Below are positions 38,065 to 46,664 of a DNA stretch of 64,000 nt, one piece after another. The notes under the pieces are model-generated. The model was given only the letters and a program-made list of their open reading frames with translations, did not search any database and was not told the origin of the DNA. Every line of letters starts with the position of its first letter. Positions within the stretch are counted from its first letter, which is position 1. The DNA lies in assembly GCA_963722575.1 (NCBI GenBank), contig CAVRNR010000003.1, forward strand, positions 124,001 to 188,000, written 5' to 3'. A program made the position numbers and the translations under genes. The stretch comes from Fen-178 sp963722575. Lineage in GTDB: Bacteria > Acidobacteriota > Terriglobia > Bryobacterales > Bryobacteraceae.

Positions 38065-39111
38065 CTATTCCCCGGCCGGCTCCTGCTGGCCATCCTCCTC
38101 GAGAGGGGCATCCATTCCGGTATTGGACTGCGGCGGCGGAGCCACCAGGCGGCCATGCGGATCGATGCGCATTCCCAGGGACAGACCCATGTTCGCCAGA
38201 ATCTCCTTGATCTCGTTGAGCGACTTGCGGCCGAAATTCTTGGTGCGCAGCATTTCGGCTTCGGTCTTTTGCACCAACTCGCCGATGGTCTGGATATTGG
38301 CGTTCTTGAGGCAGTTGTACGACCGAACGCTCAGCTCCAGCTCTTCCACGGAGCGGTTCAGGATTTCGCCCATCTTGTCGAGCCCGCGCTCGGATATCTC
38401 TTCGGCCTGCTCCGCCACTTCCTCGAAGTTGATGAAGATCGACATGTGATCTTTCAGCAGTTTCGCGGCGTAGCCGATGGCGTCCTGCGGCGAAACGGCT
38501 CCGTTGGTCCACACTTCCAGGGTCAGCTTGTCGTAGTCCGTCATCTGGCCCAGGCGCGCGGCCTCCACCGAGAAGTTCACCTTGCGCACGGGCGAGTGGA
38601 CCGAATCGATGGGGATGTAGCCGAGGGCCAGATCGTCGTCGAAGTTCTTGTCCGCGCTGACGTAGCCGCGGCCGCCTCTCAGCCGCATCTCGATATGCAG
38701 CTTGCCGCCCTCGCTGACGGTGGCGATGTGCACGTCCCGATCCAGCACTTCGACCTCGGCGTCGGTCTCGATCTGGGCGCTGCGCACGTCGCCGGGGCTT
38801 TCCACGTCGAGGCGCACGGTCTTGACGCCCTCGCTCATGATCTTGAACGGAATCTGCTTCAGGTTCAGGATGATGTCGGTGGCGTCCTCCACCACGCCCG
38901 GTATCGGGCTGAATTCGTGCTCCACGCCCTCGATGCGGACGGCGGTGATGGCGGCGCCTTCAATCGAACTCAGCAACACGCGGCGCAGGCTGTTGCCGAT
39001 AGTGGTGCCAAACCCGCGCTGGAAAGGCTGCGCCGTAAACATGCCATACCGGTCCGTAAGGCTCTCGGTATTGGCGACCAATCGTTTGGGTTTCTGGAAG
39101 CCCTTGAACAT
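38065..39111 (-). CDS. rpoA: RNA polymerase alpha subunit
   Basis: 348 residues. The N-terminal assembly domain includes PFQRGFGTTIGNSLRRVLLS. The C-terminal domain, which binds UP elements and activators, includes LELSVRSYNCLKNANIQTIG and KNFGRKSLNEIKEILANMGL. A 15-residue acidic tail follows. Standard place between rpsD and rplQ. Confidence 0.97.
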   Translation of the reverse strand: MFKGFQKPKRLVANTESLTDRYGMFTAQPFQRGFGTTIGNSLRRVLLSSIEGAAITAVRIEGVEHEFSPIPGVVEDATDIILNLKQIPFKIMSEGVKTVRLDVESPGDVRSAQIETDAEVEVLDRDVHIATVSEGGKLHIEMRLRGGRGYVSADKNFDDDLALGYIPIDSVHSPVRKVNFSVEAARLGQMTDYDKLTLEVWTNGAVSPQDAIGYAAKLLKDHMSIFINFEEVAEQAEEISERGLDKMGEILNRSVEELELSVRSYNCLKNANIQTIGELVQKTEAEMLRTKNFGRKSLNEIKEILANMGLSLGMRIDPHGRLVAPPPQSNTGMDAPLEEDGQQEPAGE

Positions 39112-39121
39112 AGAATCCTCT

Positions 39122-39754
39122 CTACTTCGAGTACAACTCGACGATGAGCTGCTCGTTCAACTGGATCTGCACCAGGTCCTCGCGCTTGGGCAAGCTCTGA
39201 ATGCGACCCTTCAAACTATCCCGATCCACATCAATCCAGTTCGGCGCCGGCGCGTGAGCCGTGGCATCGCGCGCGGCCAGAATGGCCGGATTGTTCTTGC
39301 TGGTTTCGCGAACCGCCACCACGTCGCCCACCTTCACCTGGGCCGACGGAATATCGCATTTGCGCCCGTTGACATCGATATGGCCGTGGCGGACGATCTG
39401 GCGGGCCTGGGCGCGGCTGGTGCCGAAGCCCATGCGGTAGATGACGCTGTCGAGGCGGCGTTCCAGCGCGGACATCAGGTTTTCGCCGGTGATGCCCTTG
39501 GCCAAAGCGGCCTTTTCGAAAGTGCCGCGGAACTGCGCTTCCAGCACGCCGTACACGCGCCGCACCTTCTGCTTTTCGCGGAGTTGCAGACCATAGCCGA
39601 CGATCTTCTTCGCTCGTTCCTTGCCGTGCTGCCCAGGGATGAAATTGCGCTTCTCGATGGCGCACTTCTCGCTGTGGCAGCGCTCCCCTTTGAGATAGAG
39701 TTTCATGCCCTCGCGCCGGCATTGCCGGCAAACCGGGCCGATGTATCTTGCCAA
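39122..39754 (-). CDS. rpsD: 30S ribosomal protein S4
   Basis: 210 residues. N-terminal zinc-type Cys set (PVCRQCRR, then ERCHSEKC), so a C+ paralog, and the S4 RNA-binding domain RLDSVIYRMGFGTSRAQARQ with HGHIDVNG. S4 binds 16S early and is a known autoregulator of the alpha operon in other bacteria. Confidence 0.96.
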   Translation of the reverse strand: MARYIGPVCRQCRREGMKLYLKGERCHSEKCAIEKRNFIPGQHGKERAKKIVGYGLQLREKQKVRRVYGVLEAQFRGTFEKAALAKGITGENLMSALERRLDSVIYRMGFGTSRAQARQIVRHGHIDVNGRKCDIPSAQVKVGDVVAVRETSKNNPAILAARDATAHAPAPNWIDVDRDSLKGRIQSLPKREDLVQIQLNEQLIVELYSK

Positions 39755-39837
39755 GTTGCTCTCCTTACCTGTCTTTTCAGGTGCGGTTTACGACCGTGCC
39801 CAGAGGGCGCCCAGGCCTTCTTCCCGCTTGCTCATCT

Positions 39838-40245
39838 CTATACTCTGCGCTTCTTCGGAGGACGGCAGCCGTTGTGCGGCATGGGCGTCACATCTTTAAT
39901 CGAGCGAACCTCGATGCCCGCCGTGGATAGCGCGCGCACCGCCGATTCCCGCCCCGATCCCGGTCCGCTGACCCGCACCTCCACCGTCCGCAACCCGCTC
40001 TCGCCAGCCTTGTTGGCCGCCGTCAGAGCCGCCTGCTGCGCGGCGAACGGCGTCCCTTTGCGCGACCCGCGGAAGCCCAGCGAACCCGCGCTCGACCAGG
40101 AGATGGTGTTCCCCTCCAGGTCCGCGATGGTCACGATGGTGTTGTTGAAGGTGGCCTGGATATGCACGATGCCCGTATGGACGACGCGCTTCTCCTTTTT
40201 CTTGAAGCTCTTCTTCTTGCCTGTTTTTACTGGTGCTTTCGCCAT
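39838..40245 (-). CDS. rpsK: 30S ribosomal protein S11
   Basis: 135 residues. GIVHIQATFNNTIVTIADLE, SWSSAGSLGFRGSRKGTPFA and the C-terminal DVTPMPHNGCRPPKKRRV are characteristic. The N-terminus is unusually Lys-rich (APVKTGKKKSFKKKEKR). 65 bases with a REP separate it from rpsM. Confidence 0.96.
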   Translation of the reverse strand: MAKAPVKTGKKKSFKKKEKRVVHTGIVHIQATFNNTIVTIADLEGNTISWSSAGSLGFRGSRKGTPFAAQQAALTAANKAGESGLRTVEVRVSGPGSGRESAVRALSTAGIEVRSIKDVTPMPHNGCRPPKKRRV

Positions 40246-40282
40246 ACGCCTCTGCTGGATCTTACCCTATTCCTACGTCTTG

Positions 40283-40304
40283 GTGGGGCAGGCTTCAGCC
40301 TGCC
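40283..40304 (+). repeat. REP family A element between rpsM and rpsK
   Basis: GTGGGGCAGGCTTCAGCCTGCC: hairpin GGCAGGCT/AGCCTGCC-like with the GTGGGG foot. It is transcribed within the ribosomal operon. Confidence 0.7.
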
Positions 40305-40310
40305 AAGCCT

Positions 40311-40697
40311 CTATGTCTTCGAGGTCGCCTTCTTCCTGTTGGCAACGGTTCCGCGGCGCGGTCCTTTGCGCGTGCGGGCATTCGTATGCGTCCGTTGGCC
40401 CCGCACCGGCAACCCGCGGCGGTGCCGCTGCCCCCGGTACGAGCCCATCTCGATGTGACGCTTGATGTTCATCGAGACTTCCTTGCGGAGGTCGCCTTCC
40501 ACGGCGCCTTCCTCTTCCAAAATCTGGCGGACGCGGTTGACCTCATCCTCGGTCAGGTCGCGAACCTTCTTGTCGAATTCGATGCCGGCCCGGAACAGGA
40601 GCGAGCGGGAACGGGTGCGGCCAACGCCGTAAATATAGGTAAGCCCGATCTCGGCCCTCTTCGCGGACGGCAGATCCACACCGGCAATACGCGCCAT
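40311..40697 (-). CDS. rpsM: 30S ribosomal protein S13
   Basis: 128 residues. ARIAGVDLPSAKRAEIGLTY, GVGRTRSRSLL and YRGQRHRRGLPVRGQRTHTN are standard S13 blocks. The C-terminus that contacts the P-site tRNA (KGPRRGTVANRKKA) is present. Confidence 0.96.
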   Translation of the reverse strand: MARIAGVDLPSAKRAEIGLTYIYGVGRTRSRSLLFRAGIEFDKKVRDLTEDEVNRVRQILEEEGAVEGDLRKEVSMNIKRHIEMGSYRGQRHRRGLPVRGQRTHTNARTRKGPRRGTVANRKKATSKT

Positions 40698-40709
40698 AGG
40701 TCTCTCTCC

Positions 40710-40823
40710 TTACCCCTGCCTCTGTTTATGCTTGGGGTTCACGCAGATGACCCGCACCACGCCCTCGCGATGGATCACCTTGCATTTATCGCAAATCTTC
40801 TTTACCGACGCTCGCACCTTCAT
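40710..40823 (-). CDS. rpmJ: 50S ribosomal protein L36
   Basis: 37 residues from ATG 40823: KVRASVKKICDKCKVIHREG then VICVNPKHKQRQG, with the CxxC...C...H zinc ribbon of the C+ type. GAGGAAAG 4 bases upstream lies inside infA. The first 38 bases overlap the end of infA in another frame. Confidence 0.95.
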   Translation of the reverse strand: MKVRASVKKICDKCKVIHREGVVRVICVNPKHKQRQG

Positions 40824-41046
40824 GTTCTTTCCTCGGACCGCCGCTCGACGCTATCTTCCGCGTGATCCTGCCACGCGTCGGATCGTGAGGCGCTAACTCC
40901 ACCTCGACCCTGTCGCCCGGTACCAGCCTTACAAAATTCCGTTTCACCGCGCCCACCACGTGGGCCAAAACCTGCCGCTGGTTCTCCAGCTTCACCGCAT
41001 AAATCGCCGATGGCCGCTCTTCGACCACCGTGGCCTCAACCTTCAC
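40786..41046 (-). CDS. infA: Translation initiation factor IF-1
   Basis: 86 residues from GTG 41046 (overlapping the map stop as GTGA). OB-fold signature: VEERPSAIYAVKLENQRQVL and VKRNFVRLVPGDRVEVELAP then DPTRGRITRKIA. Usual IF-1 has about 72 residues. Here a tail of about 19 residues (SSGGPRKEHEGASVGKEDLR) runs over the start of rpmJ. The tail could be real or result from loss of the normal stop by a frameshift (TAG occurs in the neighbouring frame). Confidence 0.9.
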   Translation of the reverse strand: MKVEATVVEERPSAIYAVKLENQRQVLAHVVGAVKRNFVRLVPGDRVEVELAPHDPTRGRITRKIASSGGPRKEHEGASVGKEDLR

Positions 41047-41813
41047 GGTCTCGTCAGCACCCACGGCCCGTTCTCCGTCACCGCGATGCAGTGCTCGAAG
41101 TGCGCCGAATAGGAGCCGTCTTTCGTTACCGCGGTCCACCGGTCCTTCCGAACCACCGATTCCGGCCGCCCCGCGTTGACCATCGGCTCCACCGCCAGTA
41201 CCATGCCTTCCTTCAGCCGCGGGTTGTCATTCCTGCGGTCCACATAGTTGGGGACCTGCGGCTCCTCGTGGAGCTGCGTGCCGATGCCATGGCCCACATA
41301 CTCCCGCACAATCGAAAAACCGTTGGCCTTGACGTGCCGCTCCACCGTGCCGCACACGTCAAAAAGCCGGTTGCCCGCCCGCACCCGATCGATGGCCAGT
41401 TCCAGGGCTTCCTCGGTCACCCGCAGGAGCTTGCCGGTGTTCTCGCTTACCTCGCCGATCGGGACGGTGATGGCCGAATCGCCATAGTACCCGTCCAGCT
41501 TCACCCCGGTGTCGATCGAAACGATGTCGCCTTTCTTGAGGAGCCGTTTCGGATTCGGCATCCCGTGGACGATCTCCTCGTTCACCGAAGTGCACAACAC
41601 AAACCTGAACGCCTCACCCGCCGCCGGCACATAATAACCCTTGAAAGCGGGCTTGGCGCCGGCATCGTCGATCATCCGGGCGGCTGCCACTTCCAGGTCC
41701 CAGGTGCTGGCGCCTTCCACGGCCAGCTCCCGCATCTTCTGCAAAATCCGCCACACCAACAGCCCGCTGCGCCGCATCTTCTCCAGTTCGGCGGCGGTCT
41801 TCCGAACGATCAT
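41043..41813 (-). CDS. map: Methionine aminopeptidase type I
   Basis: 256 residues from ATG 41813. The N-terminus IVRKTAAELEKMRRSGLLV is typical. Dinuclear metal site: Asp in VSIDTGVKLDGYYGDSAI (two), His in YVGHGIGTQLHEEP, Glu in VLAVEPMVNAG and C-terminal HFEHCIAVTENG. It removes initiator Met from nascent chains. The ATG overlaps the stop of the adk relic. Confidence 0.95.
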   Translation of the reverse strand: MIVRKTAAELEKMRRSGLLVWRILQKMRELAVEGASTWDLEVAAARMIDDAGAKPAFKGYYVPAAGEAFRFVLCTSVNEEIVHGMPNPKRLLKKGDIVSIDTGVKLDGYYGDSAITVPIGEVSENTGKLLRVTEEALELAIDRVRAGNRLFDVCGTVERHVKANGFSIVREYVGHGIGTQLHEEPQVPNYVDRRNDNPRLKEGMVLAVEPMVNAGRPESVVRKDRWTAVTKDGSYSAHFEHCIAVTENGPWVLTRP

Positions 41814-41956
41814 CGGCCCGCACCCGCATCGCACAAACCATCCGCCTGGGGAGGATGGGAGACGATGTCATACAGAACCCGGCGGCGAAGACACTGCCGG
41901 CGTCCGGTCAAACGGGCAATACTATCATTGTAATCGACCGTCAGGTAAATCACCAC
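41810..41956 (-). pseudogene. adk: Adenylate kinase LID-domain relic
   Basis: About 48 codons between secY and map, where adk normally lies. Read from about 41956: VVIYLTVDYNDSIARLTGRR, then QC and HPPQADGLCDAGAG. This matches the end of the Adk CORE strand, the R-L-T-G-R-R motif and the LID segment (...PP.v.G.CD..G). The P-loop, NMP-binding domain and C-terminus are missing, and zinc-type Cys spacing is degraded. The stop overlaps the map ATG. A working adk must be elsewhere. Confidence 0.75.
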
Positions 41957-41966
41957 TTTAGGCCGC

Positions 41967-43367
41967 TCAAAACGTGCTCCGCCGGCCCCGAATACGGCCC
42001 GACCTCGGAACGAATCCCTCATAATGGCGCATGATGAGCTGCGCCTCGATCTGGTTGATGGTGTCCATGGCGACGCCCACCACGATCAGCAGCGAAGTGC
42101 CGCCGAAATAAAACTGCACGTTCAGGCCTTCCAGCAGGAACCGCGGACACACCCGGTCGATCCAGTTGCCCAGCAGCGGCAGGTGGTTCAGCTTGATGCC
42201 CGAAATCATGATATCCGGAATCAGGCAGAGGATCGAAAGGTAAACGCCGCCCACCACCGTGATCTTCGTCAGGATGGTGTTCATGTAGTCGGCCGTGTTG
42301 CGCCCCGGACGAATGCCCGGGATGAAGCCGCCGTACTTGCGCATGTTGTCGGCCGCTTCGTTGGGATTAAAAATGATCGAAACGTAAAAGAAACAGAAGA
42401 AAATGATGCCCGCCACGAAAAGCACGTAATACAGCGGCTCGCCGTGCTGGATGCTCTTCAGCGTGGCCGACAGCCAGCCGACGCTCTTCACCCAGGGCAA
42501 TGCCGCGATGGTCGCCGGGAAGGCCAGGATCGAGGAGGCGAAGATCACCGGGATCACGCCGCCCGCGTTCACCTTGAGCGGCATGTGCGTGGACTGCCCG
42601 CCCATCACCCGCCGGCCCACCACGCGCTTGGCGTACTGCACCGGGATGCGCCGCTCGCCGCGCTCCACCAGCACGATGAACGCCACCACCGCCGTCATCA
42701 TGACCAGCACCACGATCAACTGGAGCGCGCTCCATTCGTGCGTCACGAAGGTGTTGACATAGAGATTCTGAATGGCCCTCGGCAGCCCCACCACAATGCC
42801 GGTGAAGATGATGAGAGACATGCCGTTGCCCACGCCGCGCTCGCTGATCTGCTCGCCCAGCCACATGATGAACGCCGTTCCGGTGGTCAGCGACATCACT
42901 GTCAGCGCCACGAACCCGATGCCCGGGCTGATCACAATCCCTTGCTGCATCGTCTGCAGGCCCTCCGCGATGCCGAACGACTGGAGCACCGAAAGGACGA
43001 TCGTCAGGTAGCGGGTCCACTGCGTGATCTTGCGGCGGCCCAACTCGCCTTCCTTGGAGAGCTTTTCGAGAGTGGGGATCACCACCGTCAGCAACTGCAG
43101 AATGATCGACGCCGTGATGTACGGCATGATGCCCAGGGCGAAGATCGTGAGGCGGCGGATATTGCCGCCGGCGAACAAGTCGAAGAAGCCGAAGATCGAA
43201 CCCGCCGCGGAGCTGAAAAACTCCTCCCATCGCGTGATGTTGATGCCGGGCGTCGGAATGTGACCGCCCAGGCGATACACCGCCAGCAACGCCAGCGTGA
43301 ACAAGAGCCGCTTGCGAAGATCTGGTACGCGAAAAATGTTCGCGAACGCTTCTAGGAACTTGGTCAT
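41967..43367 (-). CDS. secY: Protein translocase subunit SecY
   Basis: 466 residues from ATG 43367. Ten membrane segments. Signature blocks: YRLGGHIPTPGIN, FALGIMPYITASIILQLLT, EKLSKEGELGRRKITQWTRY and IPVQYAKRVVGRR, then FVPGIRPGRNTADY-like (FIPGIRPGRNTADYMN). Channel for Sec export. Upstream reading from 43424 overlaps rplO's 3' side only as non-coding. Confidence 0.97.
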   Translation of the reverse strand: MTKFLEAFANIFRVPDLRKRLLFTLALLAVYRLGGHIPTPGINITRWEEFFSSAAGSIFGFFDLFAGGNIRRLTIFALGIMPYITASIILQLLTVVIPTLEKLSKEGELGRRKITQWTRYLTIVLSVLQSFGIAEGLQTMQQGIVISPGIGFVALTVMSLTTGTAFIMWLGEQISERGVGNGMSLIIFTGIVVGLPRAIQNLYVNTFVTHEWSALQLIVVLVMMTAVVAFIVLVERGERRIPVQYAKRVVGRRVMGGQSTHMPLKVNAGGVIPVIFASSILAFPATIAALPWVKSVGWLSATLKSIQHGEPLYYVLFVAGIIFFCFFYVSIIFNPNEAADNMRKYGGFIPGIRPGRNTADYMNTILTKITVVGGVYLSILCLIPDIMISGIKLNHLPLLGNWIDRVCPRFLLEGLNVQFYFGGTSLLIVVGVAMDTINQIEAQLIMRHYEGFVPRSGRIRGRRSTF

Positions 43368-43389
43368 CGTACCCTTCGATTCCCGGCGC

Positions 43390-43839
43390 TCACTCGCTGG
43401 CGCCGATCGCCTTGGCCGCTCCACCGGCCTTCTGGATCTTCTCCACCGCCGACTTCGAAAACTGGTGGGCCTCCACCGTAATCTTGCGCGTCAACTCCCC
43501 GGTGCCGAGGATCTTGAGCCCGTCACCCAGCTTCTTGATGACGCCCAACTCGAACAGGCGGTCGGCGTTGAACGCATCGCCTTCCAGCTTCTCCAGCTTT
43601 CCGACGTTGACAATGGCGTAGTGCTTCTTGAAAATGTTCGTGAATCCGCGCTTGGGCAGCCGGCGGTGGAGCGGCATCTGGCCGCCCTCGAATCCGCGCT
43701 TCTGGCCGAACCCCGTACCGGCGCGCTGTCCCTTCGAGCCGCGCGTGGCGGTCTTGCCGTGTCCCGAGCCCATGCCGCGGCCGATGCGCTTGCGGGCCTT
43801 CTTCTGTCCGGCGGGCGGTCTCAATCCGCTGAGGTTCAT
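43390..43839 (-). CDS. rplO: 50S ribosomal protein L15
   Basis: 149 residues. RKRIGRGMGSGHGKTATRGS, KGQRAGTGFGQKRGFEGGQM and PLHRRLPKRGF define L15. Gap of 22 bases to secY. Confidence 0.96.
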   Translation of the reverse strand: MNLSGLRPPAGQKKARKRIGRGMGSGHGKTATRGSKGQRAGTGFGQKRGFEGGQMPLHRRLPKRGFTNIFKKHYAIVNVGKLEKLEGDAFNADRLFELGVIKKLGDGLKILGTGELTRKITVEAHQFSKSAVEKIQKAGGAAKAIGASE

Positions 43840-43851
43840 TGTCTATCTCCC

Positions 43852-44031
43852 CTAGTCCACTACTTCCAGCAGATGCGGAATCTTCTTCACCATGCCGCGG
43901 AAGCCGGGCGTATCCGGCCGCTCCACCACCTGGTTGACCTTCCGCAATCCCAAGCCCTTCACGATTCTCCTGTGCTTTTCCGGAGTGCAGATGGGGCTGT
44001 GCACCAGTTTAATTCGGATCTTGCCTCGCAT
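43852..44031 (-). CDS. rpmD: 50S ribosomal protein L30
   Basis: 59 residues from ATG 44031: GKIRIKLVHSPICTPEKHR, VKGLGLRKVNQVVERPDTP then GMVKKIPHLLEVVD. Standard L30 motif (GLGLRK.n..v...DtP..rGMi.KV.hLv.v). The ATG shares one base with the rpsE stop (TAATG). Confidence 0.95.
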   Translation of the reverse strand: MRGKIRIKLVHSPICTPEKHRRIVKGLGLRKVNQVVERPDTPGFRGMVKKIPHLLEVVD

Positions 44032-44540
44032 TAGAGCTTCTCCACCGCCAGGCCGCGCATTTCGGCCACGGCGTTCCTGTCGCGCAACGATTCCAGCGCC
44101 ACGATGGTGGCCTTCACCACGTTGTGCGGGTTGCGGCGCCCAATCGACTTGGTGAGCACGTTGGGGATGCCGCAGGCCGTGATCACCGCGCGCACCGCGC
44201 CGCCGGCGATCACTCCGGTGCCTTCGGGGGCCGGCTTCAGCAGCACCAGCGAGCTGGCGAATTTACCCAGCACCTGGTGCGGAATCGTGGTCTCCAGCAC
44301 GTGGATCTTGCGCAGGTTCTTCTTGCCGGCTTCGATTCCCTTGCGGATCGCGGAAGGCACTTCCTTGGCCTTGCCCACGCCCCAGCCCACCACTTTCGCC
44401 GAGGGATCGCCGATCACCACCAGCGCCGAAAAGCTCAGGTTCTTGCCGCCCTTCACCACCTTGGTGACGCGGTTGATGGAAACCACCTGCTCCTTGAGGT
44501 TGAGCGAGGCCGGATCGATGCGTTTTGCCGACGTTGCCAT
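44031..44540 (-). CDS. rpsE: 30S ribosomal protein S5
   Basis: 169 residues. QVVSINRVTKVVKGGKNLSF and GKAKEVPSAIRKGIEAGKKN, then GTGVIAGGAVRAVITACGIP. S5 double-stranded RNA-binding fold. Located between rplR and rpmD as usual. Confidence 0.97.
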   Translation of the reverse strand: MATSAKRIDPASLNLKEQVVSINRVTKVVKGGKNLSFSALVVIGDPSAKVVGWGVGKAKEVPSAIRKGIEAGKKNLRKIHVLETTIPHQVLGKFASSLVLLKPAPEGTGVIAGGAVRAVITACGIPNVLTKSIGRRNPHNVVKATIVALESLRDRNAVAEMRGLAVEKL

Positions 44541-44543
44541 GAA

Positions 44544-44915
44544 TCAGAACTCCAGTCCCGCCGCGCGCGCCGCGTCGGCGAGCGCCTTTACACGCCCGTG
44601 ATATTGATAGCCGCCGCGGTCGAAAACCACTTTGGTAATGCCCTTTTCCTTGGCCCGCTCGGCCACCAGTTTGCCGATCGCCTTGGCCGCCGCCATGTTG
44701 CCGCCGGACCCAGAGGGTACCCCTTTGCCGCCTTTGTCCACCGAGGACGCCGACACCAGCGTCTTGCCCTCGGCATCGTCGATGACCTGCGCGTAGATGT
44801 GCGCCACGCTGCGGAACACCGCCAGGCGCGGCCGCGCGGCGCTTCCGCGCAGCTTGCGCCGGATGCGCTCGTGGATGGTCCTGCGGATCTCTTTCTTCTC
44901 GATCTGACGAATCAT
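44544..44915 (-). CDS. rplR: 50S ribosomal protein L18
   Basis: 123 residues. HERIRRKLRGSAARPRLAVF, HIYAQVIDDAEGKTL and FDRGGYQYHGRVKALADAAR are L18 blocks (5S rRNA binding). ATGA overlap with rplF upstream. Confidence 0.96.
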   Translation of the reverse strand: MIRQIEKKEIRRTIHERIRRKLRGSAARPRLAVFRSVAHIYAQVIDDAEGKTLVSASSVDKGGKGVPSGSGGNMAAAKAIGKLVAERAKEKGITKVVFDRGGYQYHGRVKALADAARAAGLEF

Positions 44916-45466
44916 TTGGCCCCCGCCGCGGTCTTACCGACCTTCTTGCGCAGCGCTTCGCCGGTGTAGCGGACGCCCTTGTTCTTGTAAGGATCCGGCT
45001 TGCGAAGCGCGCGAATATTCGCCGCCACCTGCCCCAGCATCTGCCGGTCGTAGCCGCTCAGCGTCAGGTGGAAAGGCTGGCCGCTCGATTTGGGCGGGTC
45101 CACCTTCAGATCCACGCCCGGCGGCAACAGAACCTCGATGGGGTGCGAATAGCCCAGGGTGAACGTCGCCACCTTCCCCTTGATGTCGGCGCGGTACCCG
45201 ACACCGTGGATGTCCAGTTCTCTGATGAACCCGGCGGAAACGCCCTGGACGGCGTTGGCCGCCAGCGCGCGCGTCAGGCCGTGCAGCGCCGCGTGCTCGT
45301 CGGAGGCGCGCTTCACCTCCAGCTTCCCGCCGGCCTGCTCGATGCTGATCCCTTTTGGAATCGGCACCATCAGCTTGCCCTTGGGACCCGTCACTTCCAG
45401 TTGCCCGCCGATCTGGACTTTCACGCCGCTCGGCAGCGGGATCGGCTTCTTACCAATTCTCGACAT
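44912..45466 (-). CDS. rplF: 50S ribosomal protein L6
   Basis: 184 residues. SRIGKKPIPLPSGVKVQIGG and VSGFDR-like LSGYDRQMLGQVAANIRALR, then PDPYKNKGVRYTGEALRKK with GKTAAGAK at the end. All expected L6 features. Confidence 0.96.
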   Translation of the reverse strand: MSRIGKKPIPLPSGVKVQIGGQLEVTGPKGKLMVPIPKGISIEQAGGKLEVKRASDEHAALHGLTRALAANAVQGVSAGFIRELDIHGVGYRADIKGKVATFTLGYSHPIEVLLPPGVDLKVDPPKSSGQPFHLTLSGYDRQMLGQVAANIRALRKPDPYKNKGVRYTGEALRKKVGKTAAGAK

Positions 45467-45481
45467 AATCTCAGTACCTCG

Positions 45482-45877
45482 CTACCACACGCGGCAGAGG
45501 ATCTCCCCGCCGAGGTGCTCCTTGTGAGCGTCCCGGCCGGTCATGACGCCGCGCGGGGTGGTCAGGATGTTGATTCCCATGCCGCCCAATACCCGCGGGA
45601 TCTCCGTCTGTCCCACGTACACGCGGCAGCCCGGACGCGAGACGCGGTGGATCTCGGAAATCACCGGCGAGTTGTTGACGCCGTATTTCAGGTAGATCTT
45701 GATGGTTTTCTTCGCGCCTTCTTCCGCCACCTTGAAGTTGGCAATGTAGCCTTCTTCCTTCAGAATGCGCGCGATTTCCGCTTTCAGCCGGGAGGCCGGC
45801 ACGTCCACCTTCGGGTGGCGCGCCTGGATCGCGTTGCGTACGCGAGTCAGCATGTCGGCAATGGGATCGCTCGTCAT
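45482..45877 (-). CDS. rpsH: 30S ribosomal protein S8
   Basis: 131 residues. TSDPIADMLTRVRNAIQARH, ILKEEGYIANFKV and GGMGINILTTPRGVMTGRDA identify S8, which binds 16S helix 21 and represses the spc operon in well-studied bacteria. Confidence 0.96.
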   Translation of the reverse strand: MTSDPIADMLTRVRNAIQARHPKVDVPASRLKAEIARILKEEGYIANFKVAEEGAKKTIKIYLKYGVNNSPVISEIHRVSRPGCRVYVGQTEIPRVLGGMGINILTTPRGVMTGRDAHKEHLGGEILCRVW

Positions 45878-45886
45878 AGTCCTCCT

Positions 45887-46096
45887 TTACCAGCTCGCCT
45901 TGATCACTCCCGGAATCTCGCCGTTCAGCGCGAGCTGGCGGAAACACAGGCGGCAAATGCCGAATTTGCGCAGAAAGGCGCGCGGGCGCCCGCAGCGCCA
46001 GCAGCGGTTGCGGTGCCGGCATCGGAGCTTGGGCGTCTTGGCCTTCCGGGCCGCGTCCAGTTTTATGTCTTTCGCAATTTTGGCGGTAGTGGCCAT
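45887..46096 (-). CDS. rpsN: 30S ribosomal protein S14 (zinc type)
   Basis: 69 residues. RCWRCGRPRAFLRKFGICRL then LCFRQLALNGEIPGVIKASW: CxxC...CxxC zinc ribbon. Slightly longer than the common 61-residue type Z because of an N-terminal basic extension. Confidence 0.95.
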   Translation of the reverse strand: MATTAKIAKDIKLDAARKAKTPKLRCRHRNRCWRCGRPRAFLRKFGICRLCFRQLALNGEIPGVIKASW

Positions 46097-46114
46097 GTTC
46101 TTTCGGTCTCTCCT

Positions 46115-46657
46115 CTATTGCCGGAACGGCATCCCCATATGACGCAACAGCGCCACGCCTTCCGCGTCGGTCCGCGCCGTGGTGGTGATGGAAATGTTCA
46201 TCCCCTTGGTCTTATCCACCTTGGAGTAGTCGATTTCCGGGAAGATCAACTGGTCTTTGATCCCCAGCGTGTAGTTGCCCCTTCCGTCGAAGCTCTTCGT
46301 CGACACGCCGCGGAAGTCGCGCACGCGGGGCAGCGCCACGTTCACCAGCCGGTCGAAAAACTCGTACATGCGGTCGCCCCTCAGGGTCACCATGCAGCCG
46401 ATCGACATGCCTTCTCGCAGCTTGAACGCGGCAATCGATTTGGTCGCCTTGGTGATCACCGGCTTCTGGCCGGCGATTTGCGCCAGCTCGGCGACCGCCC
46501 CGTCCATCAGCTTGGCGTTCTGGGTGGCTTCGCCGAGCCCGATGTTGATGGAGATTTTGTCGATCCGGGGCACCGCCATGACGTTCTTGTACCCGAATTC
46601 CTGGGTCAGCGCCGGGACCGCTTTCTTCTGATAATGCTCTCTCAAACGTGCTGCCAT
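46115..46657 (-). CDS. rplE: 50S ribosomal protein L5
   Basis: 180 residues from ATG 46657, with GAGGAA 6 bases upstream. LREHYQKKAVPALTQEFGYK, KISINIGLGEATQNAKLMDG and DFRGVSTKSFDGRGNYTLGI are L5 blocks; 5S rRNA contact. A 7-residue longer start would overlap rplX. Confidence 0.96.
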   Translation of the reverse strand: MAARLREHYQKKAVPALTQEFGYKNVMAVPRIDKISINIGLGEATQNAKLMDGAVAELAQIAGQKPVITKATKSIAAFKLREGMSIGCMVTLRGDRMYEFFDRLVNVALPRVRDFRGVSTKSFDGRGNYTLGIKDQLIFPEIDYSKVDKTKGMNISITTTARTDAEGVALLRHMGMPFRQ

Positions 46658-46664
46658 CGGTTCC

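Noticed and set aside
41614..41871. Alternate-frame RADDRSEDRRR at the start of map as a continuation of the adk relic
   Set aside because: Looks like the Adk R-A-D-D motif, but the map N-terminus in the true frame fits its family well, so the match is probably chance.
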